This document shows, piece by piece, positions 12,901 to 24,900 of a stretch of DNA of 64,000 nucleotides. This DNA comes from Anthonomus grandis grandis (Eukaryota; Arthropoda; Insecta; Coleoptera; Curculionidae). The translations under genes and the position numbers were made by a program. Where the stretch lies: NCBI RefSeq assembly GCF_022605725.1, contig NC_065563.1, positions 12,736,518 to 12,800,517 on the forward strand, written 5' to 3'. The first letter of the stretch is position 1. Every line of letters starts with the position of its first letter. A model generated the notes under the pieces. That model ran no database searches. It was not told the origin of the DNA and saw only the letters and a list, made by a program, of their open reading frames with translations.

Positions 12901-15900
12901 AAAACTATTTTTTATTAGATATTTTATGGGCACATCACAATGCTAAAAAATATCATTTTAATTTATCTACATTTTTTTAAACAAATCTCGGAGCAATTAA
13001 ATTCAAATATATGCATTCTTAGTTGGTATTTCAACTAAATCAAACGCACTTATAATATCGCTTATTAGTTCTATACCTACTAAAAATCTAGGGCTATTTT
13101 AACTCTAGTACAAACAAATATTAATAATTTCAACAAGTGTGCCGCCTCCACTGTCTTCAGACCTCGACATAGTCATCTGACCCGATCGATGATAGAATAA
13201 CGAGATGCGCGGATTTTGCCGCCTGTTGATGTCACCGGTTCTTTATAAACTTTTCTAACTATATACACGAATGAGGCTTGGGCGTTGTTATTGTTACCTA
13301 GCTGTCAAAAAGTCAGGGTCGCAGCAAGGATTTTTTTTTTTATTTATTAATACTGAATTGAAAAACGTACCTTGGTCTTTAAGCTCCTCTCGTCGTCGAA
13401 TCCGACCCACTGATTGTCCCGATAAGCGAACGGGACCTGTTGCTCGTTGTCCCACACCAGGGTGACGTTGTCCTCCTGCAGGAACTCGCAGATCTCGTAG
13501 AAACTCATAAAACCGGCCTCCGCGGTGTATTTGCCGGGTTTGCCGCCGCCGCTGGCCGGCGCCCCGATGTCGAACTGCGTGGTGTTGACCAGTTCGAAGC
13601 TGCGCCCGTACGTCGGCATCCCGATCATCAGTTTTTCTTTGGGCGCTCCCTGTTTTACCCACTCGCGGGCCGAGTAGTCCTATAAGGCAAGTTAAGAGAT
13701 TTTTGTAAAAAAAAATTAATCTTCTATAAGATTATATCTCGCTTTATAGAGTTTTTTGGGGGATATTTAGAGCAAGTTAGTGGATTTAATGCATAGACAT
13801 ATAAATAAGGAGAGACGCAACTGTTTACATTTTCGGCCGCACATACATCTTTTTAGCAACAAAGCAACGTTGCCCGCCTTCTAAAAACGTCCTAGTATCC
13901 ATTTACGCGGTACTCTAAAACGTCGGTCAATATTTCGTTTACAGATAACGACTTGACAACATAGCGCGGTCGTCACTCCTCCCCTTCGTAACAAAATTTA
14001 GGGTTTCATTCATGTTTGGCGTTGCAGTGTTGCTTTGTGTTTTGTTTCCCTTTTAGTGTTTTTTCGTGATATTTGACATTTTTATATTAAAAAAACTATT
14101 GAAAAACAATTTGTGATGGTTCGGCAGTGTGTAGTTTGCAAAAAAATGGACTATTCTGATCCAGAACTTATCTTTTTTTCTCAATGCCGTAACAGTGACG
14201 TGCCTACCAACTGATCTTTATTTATTGCATTTTAAAAATGAGAAATTTACATGAAATTTAACACTTTAGTATTGCCAATTATAAGCTATATAATTTATAA
14301 TGATTAAAAAAAACATATTTCAAGGGTATATACTTAGTAAATAGCTCTTTATGTAAATAATGAATATTTTTTATGATTCATGACTTTTTAAGTTAACATC
14401 AACCTTTATTTAATTTCATTGATATTCCTACTTATATTACCCTAATTCTTGGTAAAATATTAATTATTGTTATTAAGTAATTCCATATTGCACTAGATTG
14501 TCAAAATTGTTTATACTTGGTATACATGACATTTTATATTTTATTTTATATAAATTTTTTTTTTATTTTATATAAATATTTTAATTTTTAGTGCTGATTG
14601 GGAAACTTTTTCCAATGCTGTCAAAGATAATACTAACCCAAGTAGTCTTCCAAATATTGAATCTTTTAATTCGTAAGTATGGCTTCGGTTATTACTATGT
14701 TATAAATACAGGGTGGGAACTTTAAATGGAAAGATGCCTATTATGGCTCTGAAATTTAGTTTTTTTAAAATACGATTTTAAACGTTTTTGGTAAGCCAAT
14801 GGGCCATATTAGGCACCATTCCATTTAAAGCCCCTGCCTGTACATAAGTATACTAACATAAGCAAGTTTGTTTATTTCTTTTTGTTTTAGTAAGTTGCCT
14901 ACATTTATATTTTCGTTTTTACGTGCTTCATAATTTGTATATTTTAAGTAGAAAATAAATGTTACAGTACAAATTGTATTTTATTTTTTTATATTCCGGT
15001 TTGGATCTTAAAGATATTCTGACCTATAATAATAAAATCTTATTAGTAATAACTTTTAGACGCCTTTAAACGAATAGCATTAAATATGTTATATCGCATG
15101 TCACGTGATGAGATATGTAAATATGTATGTAATTGAACGTCTAATTTTCTTAACAAAGCATCTATTAAGATTCTGTCTTTATAGCAATCAAATATATTTG
15201 CCGTAGCTATTTTTTTTGTAATCGTAAAAATCTATCATATAATGACAGATTTTTAACAAAAAATCCATTAAACTAAAAATACAACAAATAACAAAATGGT
15301 AATGGCAAGTGGCATGTTTTTGTTAATAAATATCCAAAATATTAAAGATACAAAAAGGCTTCAATAAACTAAACATTTTTAAGAATATAATAATTATGTA
15401 TGTATCTATGTATTATAACCAACCGGGTAATATACGTAATTTTTTTTAATGTTTCGTATGTAATTAAATAAGAAAAAGATATCTACAATCTTTATCATCG
15501 CTAATAATATTTTAATATAAATATTTTTGATTACACCAATTTTTAATTTTTTTAACGGTTACGCCACTGGGCGACGCCGACGAAATATAGCCGACTGATA
15601 TGAAATATTTTTGGACTGCCAGATGATGTCATTACGTCTTTCTCCTTTTATTAGTGACAGACGGAGAAGCCAATATCGCCGGCTCATATGGCGGGCGCAT
15701 CTGATTGCACTCGTAGATACGTGAATCGTTTGATGCGATGTTGACGGTTTTTTGGCGGTCTTTCTCTTCTCTGTCTCTGTTCCGCTTACGTTAAAGCATA
15801 AAGACATGCTTGATCGTCAACAAACCGAATTTATGAATGAAACGTGTTGTCTCCCCTTATTTATATGTCTATGATTTAATGGCACCAACATTATCCTTGG

Positions 15901-18900
15901 GGATTTTAATTTTGATTTATTAAAAAACAATTTTTATAGTAACAAATTATTAAGTATCATTTATACCAATGGGTTTAGTCAAATAATTAAGACTCCAACT
16001 AGAATAGTCCAAAGAAGTCAGACTCTGATCGATTATTTAATTTCAAATGACAAATCTCTCTCGCATAAAGTCCATCAAACTCCTAAAATTAGTGACCATT
16101 CTATTATATCAATTTCTATGGATCAATCGAAGGAACAGCCAATGGATGTAGTAAGTTATACTAGGTCTTTTAAGACCTACAAATGCCATAAACTTCAGGA
16201 AGAACTGCTTACATGCAATTGGAATAGAAATAGTTCAGATGTTGACTTACTAGCTAATACTTTTGTCAGAGATATTAGAACAATTCTTGACAGTATGCGC
16301 CCAAGGATTAAAATTGTGCAAAAACAGAAATATGCCGATAAAAAATGGATAACTCAAGATATAAGGGAGCAAATGCAGGAAAGGGATCGATTATATAAAA
16401 GGGCTGCCATAAAAAACAATGACAACGTTTGGAATGAATATAAAGCTATAAGAAATAACATAGTAAGCAAGATAAGAGTAGAAAAGGATAGACTTTTTGC
16501 GAATACCATAGATCCAAATCAAAAAGAACTCTGGAAAAATCTGAAGACGCTTTTGCCAGGAAAAAACCAAAACATGCCTAATGAAATAAAGTTTAAAAAT
16601 AAAATCATTACACAGGAGAATGATATTGCACATAGATTTAATAATTATTTCGTGAATAGTATTGATCTTATTCTTGCAGATATTCCACCAGCAGCAAATG
16701 GCCAAACATATTTCAGTCCAGAAAACCTTGACACAATTTAATAAAGTTTCGATGACTAAAATGAAGGAAATACTTAAAAATCTAAAAAACGTTGGTGGTG
16801 GGGAGACTGGCATCTCCAAGCAGGTTCTTTGCGATGTTGCTTATGTTGTGGGTGATCGTCTTTTGGATATTATCAATACATCCTTAAGTACTGGGGTTTT
16901 TCGGCGAGCCTGTTGTTCCTGTTCCAAAAGTGCAAAACACTAAATTGTGTAATGAATTTCGGCCAATTAACAGCGTACCTATTTATGAGAAGCTCCTTGA
17001 AGTATGTGTTAAGGAACAGCTACTCGAACATTGTAATATAAATAAAACATTTGTGCCTAACCAATCGGGGTTCCGTGAGAATCATTCATGTGAGTCTGTC
17101 ATTATTAATATAGTTGATAATTTTCTCAAGGCCCTTGACTCTGATAATCTAGTACTTGCTGTATTTTTGGATTTTAAGAGAGCGTTTGAAACCGTGAGTA
17201 GAGAAATGTTAATTAGGAAATTAGAACGATTAGGCCTTAAAAATAATGTATTGAAGTGGTTTCAATCTTATCTAAGTGGTAGAGTTCAGCGAGTCATGTA
17301 CAAAAATAGTTCATCTGAAAGTGTTAATGTAAAGCATGGTGTACCGCAGGGAACGGTCTTGGGCCCCTTGCTATTTTTATTGTATGTTAACGATATGGTG
17401 GAGGTAGTGCGGGGGTGTAATGTGGTGTTGTTTGCGGACGATACAATGTTATATGTGGTGGGTAAAGACATTCATCAACTGCAACAGGTCATGAACGTTG
17501 AACTCAATAACTTAATGCAAGTAAATCCAAGTTTTGTATATTTGGCAAGAGATCTAGATTAAGTTCTATAGACATGGGCAATGTACAGATTTCTGTGAAT
17601 GGGGAAAGTATTTTGTACGACAAAGAAATTAAATATTTGGGAACAATTTTCGATGCCAATCTGAATTTCCATGCTCATGCAGATTATGTAATGAGAAAAT
17701 TTTCAAAAAAAGTTGGATTTATCACAAGAATTGGAAAAAATTTGTCAATGTACATCAAATTAAAACTTTACAACGCCATTGCTCTTCCTCATTTACAGTT
17801 CTGTTCAACATTATTGTTTAACTTGCCACAGTATAGAATTGACCAACTGGAAAGAATTCAAAATAGAGCTATGAGACTGATTCTAAATTGTAACCGTTAC
17901 ACGCCTGTTATCTCTATGTTGGGTGTCCTAGATATGTTGTCTGTACATCAAAGAATTTTGTATAACGTTTATTTGTTTATTTTTAAATTAAAACATCAGA
18001 TGCTCCCCGATTATATTTGTAATAAATTAAGAGTTTTTGGAGATATACATAACTATAATACGAGAAATCGTATAGACTTCATACTAGTCGACAGATGTAA
18101 CACAACCCAAATGCATAATTCAGTTCTATACAAAGGTTTAATCCTATTTAACAACTTGCCTGCTAACATCAAAAATTGTATTACTTTAAATCAATTCAGA
18201 GGGCTCTTGAGAAAATTTATTATGAATAAGTAAAATTGTGTTTGTTATTTTATTATTTTATTTTAATTATGTAGTTTATTAAGTTTTACTATAGTATGCA
18301 TTGTTTCCGCTCCAATCATCATCTTGATTGTTGGTTTATCTGTTGACTGGGTATTTTTGGGCCAACCGGGATACTGGTTACAGCTTCTTGGAACTACCGA
18401 AGCCTTTCTAAGTATTACACGGGGGGACCAATGTGTCTAGTCAGCAAGGTCAACCAAGTTCCAAATGTGTGTCATCCGCTGATTGCAACCGAACCGACTC
18501 GATCAACCTGAGTCGACATTATTTTTATTACTATAAGGCAAACAATAATTAACTGTGCTTTTAATAAGTAGGGCAAGGAAATAATGTTTAGGTTAAGTCT
18601 AGTTTTAATTTATGGTCTACCTCTGACAGGATATTTCTGGAACCGGGATGCTGTTTCTGGATTACCGAGACCATCCATGGACAAACCGGAGTGTCCTGAT
18701 ACAGTTATAGCCAATTTACACTTTTAGTTTATTTTTCACCTATGTTTTTATTGAATGTAGCTTCTTGCTAAATAAAGATATTATTTATTTACTTGTTGCC
18801 TATCACAATATGTTAAGCCTCACTCTGCTGTCAATTTTATCAATGACAGCTCTTCCATTGACGAGTAAATTTAAGAGGCTCCTATAACCTTAACCTCTTG

Positions 18901-21900
18901 CTTTTACGTAGATCAAAGTTCCCACTCAAACAAGGCCTCTTTAAAAAAAAAAAAAACTCACCACAGTCAACTTTTTCTGATACTTGGTGGCGCTCTCTAG
19001 CGGAAACAGCGGACTATTATGGCCGACGGTTCGCTCCCATTGCCCATGAAAGTCGTACGTCATCACGTTGATAAAATCAAGGTACTTTGATATTTCCGGG
19101 ACGTCGTAGCCGGCCGCGATCGCCTCGAAGGAGGCGGGCACGGCGGCGGTGAGTAAAAGTCGCGGTTGGCCGCTGGTCTTCGTTTCGCCCTCGAACGCCA
19201 CCCTCAGTTCTTTCAGGAGGGACACGTAGGCAACCCGGTCGTCGGCACCTATTCAGCATAAGGGATGCATAAGGGACGTTCATAGAACGTTCGTTATAAA
19301 GTACCTCGGGGATATTCCCAATCGACGTCCAGACCGTTAAACTTGTATTCCCGGAGGAAGTCGATCGCGTCGTACACGAACTGGTTCATCCTAAATGTGT
19401 TGCCGGTGAGGTCCTTGAACGGGGTGGAGCCAAAGGCCCAACCGCCAATAGCCAACAGAATCTATAAATACATTTTTTAATTATATGTTATTCGAGGATA
19501 AATTTTAGGCACACCTTTAAGTCGGGATTTTTGTCCCTCAGGGCGACCACCTTGTCGTACATCTCCGGGTCCCTGTCGCTCGCCTCGGCCAACTTGTGAT
19601 CCTCCAATGTGGCGAAGGCGTAAACGATGTGGGTGCACAGGGCCGGATCCACGTTCTCCGGGGTGAATTTCCCCGCGCCCGGACGCTTTTGGGACCAGCT
19701 GGTCATGTAGCAAAACACTTGGGGCTTACGCACTAAAACCGATAATATGTCATGATTACGATTTCTTGAATTATATGACTTATTTATTTATTTATTTATT
19801 TAAGTACAAGGCTCTCCTACAGATAGACTAAGCAATCCAATAACAGGAAAGCACAAAGTATCTTATGAATTTAAATACAAGTAAGCGCTTTGCCAAACAT
19901 TACATTTTCACCAAACCTAACAAATACACCAAGCAATATAAACCAAACTAACCTATTTAATAGTAACTCTTATAAACAATAAAAAAGCATATATACATAT
20001 GAATAATGACAATAGGGAAAAAAAGGACAATATTTATCGTTATTTACGAAATTAGGTAGAATTTTTTAAGTATCGCTTAAATGAAGCCATACTGGAGAAG
20101 AATATATCATCATTCAAATTAGTTTCTTGAAAATTATTAAAACTACGGGGGTATCTGAACAATGGAGAGTTAGACAAATAGTTTGAAGAATATCTTGAGA
20201 TGCTAAAGGTCGATCTATTACGCAAAATATAAGGATTAACGTTGATATGTAAATTTTCCAGACAGAAAGGGCAGTCTATTAAATTATTAATAATTTTATA
20301 AATCAATATTAAATCAAAATTGTTTCTACGACTCTCTAAGGGCTTCATACCATAAAATTTTAAGTTATCATAGTAAGTAAAAAAATGTCTCTGTCTATTA
20401 AAGCGAAAATTTACTATATTTACAAACTTTCGTTGAACTCTTTCAATTTGGTCAATATATTTGTGATACATCGGATTCCAAGCCACTGTCGCATATTCTA
20501 TAGTAGGTTTAACGAACGCATTATATAATAATATTAATGATGATTGATTACTAAAACCCTTTGTAATTCGAGTTATAAAACCTAGATTTTTTAGAGCTTT
20601 CTGAACAATGTTTTCTATATGAACGTCGAAGAGTAGTCTGGAATCCAACGTCACACCTAAATCCTTAATAAACTCCACATACTTCAGGATAGTGCCCCCG
20701 AGATAGACATCACATTTGTTTTGTGTCTGAGATAGTTTTCTGCTAAAAAGTATAGAATGACATAGAATATAGAATGACTTGTTATACCTTTTTTATTTAT
20801 GGCGGTTTTATGGGCCTTCTTCGTCGATGGTTTCCGGGCACGTTTGAGCACCTCCGACACGGCGATTTTCGAGGGTTTCGGTTTTTCCATCACTTCCTCC
20901 TCCTCTTCTTCGTCCTCCTCCTCGGTGGCCCCTGCCACCTCTTGCCAGTCCACGTCCCTGGCGTCCTTGCCTCTGGAAATTCCTCGCAATTCCTCTCTGA
21001 AATTTGTTGTTTTTAAACAGATTTTTAATAAAAATAGAACGATTTTTACCTCATGGCTCCTATCAAAGGATACTTGACTTCCCCACCGCATACCGTGCCG
21101 GAAAAATCGTCCATGTCAACGGTCCAGACCATCGCACCGCCGAATCCGTTCTCCTTGATCCACTTCATTTTGTTCCTGATGGACTTTTCGTCGTCGAATC
21201 CCACCCATTGGTCCCCGTCCACCATGTAGGGCACCTTCATTTCTTCGTCCCAATGATAAGTGGCGCCGTTACGTAACATTTCGCATATCTAACAGAGGGT
21301 TGTGTTTTTGTTTTTTTTAAAGTGTGCTGAAATGAATTTGGTGTGTTTACCTCGTAGTAAGCCAAAAATCCGGATTCTTTGGTGTATTTTCCCTCGTTTC
21401 CTCCGGCACTCGCCGGGGAGTGTACCGTGTATTTGGAGGGGTTCGATAGTTTGAATGATCTTCCGTAGGTGGGCATACCTGCAATTAATCAATGAACGGT
21501 TAAATGAATGAATATTCCTGAAAAACAGTTGTAATATTCCAAGGACTAGCAGTTGTAATTATCCAGGTTTTTGAATGGATCTTGAAGAATCCAAGTAGTT
21601 TTAGTAAAAAGTTTGAAAAATGCTAATAAATATTTATTACATTTTCGAAAAAATTTGTGTAATATCTTTAATTTTGGCCTTAAAGAAAGCATCGATTATG
21701 ATAATAAAAAAATTCCATGTTCCAATATATTTGTAGAAAATTGACTTTTTTTTTAAAAAGGTTTGCACGATTTTCTTCCACTGTACAGGAAATAAAATAA
21801 AAATGTCACTTTCTGAGGATAACTCTTATTATTCCCCACAATTTTGACATAAATAAAAGATATTTTCACCACACGTCATATACAGGGCGTCCCGAAAGTA

Positions 21901-24900
21901 ATGAGACATAGAACAACAGTAGATTTCTTACTAGGTCAACTTGCCTTATCCTAACGAGTAACTGAAATACCGGGTGTCAAAGTGTTATTTGATTTATCGT
22001 TTTTTTTTCTCATAAGTCCTTAACCAATTGACATGAAATTTAAAACATACGAGTCTTTTAAAAAGAGAAATTAAATTTCTTTAAAAAAATACGGTTTTCG
22101 ATAGAGGGCGCTCGTTGCGTTAGTTTTTACTTTTTTAGAACCCCTCAATTTTTTTCAGCCTCGCATATCATATGTATACCTTATTAAAGTCGCCAGGAGC
22201 AACCATTTCTGTTTGAAGAAATAATACGCATCGATGTTTATTAAAAACATCGATATATATGATCAAAATATCGATCCGTTGACATCGATGTCAAAATCTG
22301 TTGTAATTTAAATCTGAGCTATTTACATCTGTGGTTTTACTTAAGGATCCCTTTTCTGTTTTAGGGCCGTGTGTTTTTACCACCTGTAACTTGTATTTTG
22401 TAAAAGCGTAAGATAATAAAGTGAGTCTGTGTTGAGAAACCAACCTTCGCGTTTCATTTTTAACAGGTTATGGGCCCAGCGGATCGGGTTTCCTAGTAAA
22501 AGGTCGCGAAAAATTCGGTTGATTTCATAGTGTTTGGTGTAACATAACACAATGGCTGGTAATGTCATAGTTAATGTTCCTAAGTTAAAAGGTCGGGAAA
22601 ACTATGATGATTGGGCGTTTGCAGTCGAAAATGTTCTGGTTTTGGAGGGGCTATCCAAATGTTTATCAGAAATTGTGGACGCAGATGACGCCACAGCAAA
22701 GGCAAATATAAATTTTAACCATTTACGCATCCCTTTATATTCATATTAAGGAAGCGACGACGACAGTTGAGTTATGGGAAAAATTAAAGTCGCTCTTGGG
22801 GTTTGCCAGAAGAATTGGTTTGTTAAGAAATTTGATTTCTACACGCTTGGAGAATTGTGATTCGATGGCAAATTGTGGATTGCGTGGCACAGGTTTTAAA
22901 ATTGATGACCAATGGGTTGGTTCGTTGTTACTAGCTGGTTTACCGGATAAATTCTCTCCAATGATCACGGCAATCGAACGTTCTGGTATTGCGGTAACAA
23001 CAGATTCAATTAAAACAAAGTTACTGGACACGCAATTTGACAGTGACAGTGCAAGTGCGTTCGGCGCTAGTAAACCAAATTTTAAGGGTAAATATTCTCA
23101 GAAATCGGGTGATAAAAAGAGAATAAAGTGTTTCTGATGCAAAAAACTTGGGCATTATCAGAATAATGTCCTAACGACGCCGCACCGTTGAAGGGACATC
23201 TAACGCGTTTAGTGCAGTATTTCTAAGTGGTACCTTTAGTAAATCGGACTAGTACATAGACTCTGGTGCTAGTGTTTACCTTACTGCTAGACAGGATTAG
23301 ATGCAAAAGTTCCAGAAATAGTTGCGGCCAATCAGACAGAAGTTCCTGCTAAATGCCCAGGTGAGGTGATGATTACAACTAGAGTAGGAAACTCTAGGTA
23401 CGATATCCCAGTAAATGATGTTTTATGTGTTCCTGATTTAACGACAAAATTATTATTAGTAAGTCAGCTTATTAAAAATGGAAATTCCGTTAGTTTTAAG
23501 GATAATTCTTGTACAGTTTTTAATAAGCGGAAGAACCAGTAGCCACAGCTGATTTAGATAATGGAATGTATAAGTTAAACATTTTTAAGTATGAAAAATG
23601 TTTATTAGCTCAAACAGCCATTTCAGGAGAAATGTGGCATCGTAGATTTGGGCATGTAAATAGTAATTATCTAAATAAAATGCAGAATGGTTTGGTAAAC
23701 GGGCTTTGCTTTAAAGGACAAGTGCAATTAAGCTTAAAAAACTGCAAAATTTACTGTGAGGGTAAGCAGACTAGATTGCCTTTCAAGCATGAGGGTTCCA
23801 GAGCAAACAAATTGTGAGAACTTGGACCAATGGAGATGACATCTGTGGGAGGTTCAAAGTATTTTGTAGTCTGTGAAGATGATTTTAGTAGAATGGCATT
23901 TGTCTACTTTATTAAATTGAAAGACGAGGTATTTTGCTGTTTTAAACAATTTAAAAGTATGGCTGAAAACCAGACGAACGAGAAGATCAAGGTGCTTAGA
24001 TCTGACAATGGAGGTGAATTTTGTTCCAGAGAATTTGAGGGTTTTCTCAAAAGCAGTGGTATCATGCACCAGAAAACGAATGCATACACACCAGAACAAA
24101 ACGACGTCTCCCGAGAGGTTAAATCGAACAATTGTTGAAAAAGCCAAATGTTTATTGTTCGATGGAGGCATAGAAAAGCGTTTTCGAGCCGAGGCAGTAA
24201 ACACAGCAGTCTATTTGCGTAACAGATGTTTAGCAGCAGGACTGCAGATGACACCATATGAATTATGGACTGTTAGGAGACCGGATGTAAGCCATTTAAG
24301 AATATTTGGAAGTCCTGTCATGGTACATGTTCCCAAAGAAAAGAGGCAAAAATGGGATAAAAGTCCATAAAATGTATTTTCGTTGGTTATGATGAATTCA
24401 CGAAAGGATATAGAGTATTGAACCCAGTAAAGAATCAGCAGAGATGTTACCATCATGGAAAATGTTAATGACTATGTAGATATTTGTTTGGAAAATCAGT
24501 CAAATAACCTAGAAGTGTCAGTTTCAGTGGGAGACACCGATGAGACCGAGGGAGCCGAGATAGTCGAAACAGAGGAAGTTGATGTGTCTAGTGACAGCTC
24601 AGGAGATCTGTGGCAGAATTCTGAGACTGACGACAGCGAAAAGAACGAAGATCCTCCGCTACTGAGAAGGTCTAAAAGAATACCAAAACCTCGAGTTTTT
24701 GAAAAAAGTTTGACCTATTTTTGTCCAGAATTTTTAGAGCCTGACAGAGAAAGTTGGAGAGAAGCGATGGCGGATGAACTACATTCCTTCGAAGAAAATG
24801 AGGTCTGGGAATTAGTCGATATTCCAGAAGGTAAAACTGTAGTGCAGTGTAAGTGGATATTTAAGCGGAAAAGTGAAAATAAAGTGCGATACAGAGCACG

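Larger units (their letters stand above)
5953..13262 (+). mobile_element. Intron-bearing IS630/Tc1-superfamily DNA transposon, split by a DIRS element
   Basis: The two ends are inverted copies of about 80-90 bp: GTTAGAAAAGTTTATAAA, then GTGACATCAACAGGCGGC, then AAATCCGCGCATCTCGTTAT at 5955-6012, and the reverse complement at 13187-13258. TA at both outer ends suits a TA target duplication. Between them are transposase exons on the plus strand (6077-6207, 11276-11508, 11712-11855, 12080-12755). The first intron of this transposase contains a complete DIRS element. Size without the DIRS insert is about 2.4 kb. It lies in Cht7 intron 10 on the opposite strand. Confidence 0.8.
13792..15873. mobile_element. 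P-like DNA element, non-autonomous, with 8-bp target duplication
   Basis: Ends are 25-bp inverted repeats with one mismatch, starting CATAGACATATAAATAAGG at 13792 and its complement ending at 15873. The direct repeat ATTTAATG flanks both sides (13784-13791 and 15874-15881), a textbook 8-bp target duplication. An 8-bp duplication fits hAT and P superfamilies; a THAP-like N-terminus encoded inside (14116) favours P. The rest is AT-rich and lacks a transposase, so it is a deleted copy. It is inserted at the 5' side of a LINE in Cht7 intron 9. Confidence 0.8.

Noticed and set aside
15559..15807. Minus-strand 82-codon frame within the P-like element
   Set aside because: It has no similarity to a THAP or transposase segment that I recognise and lies in the subterminal noncoding part.
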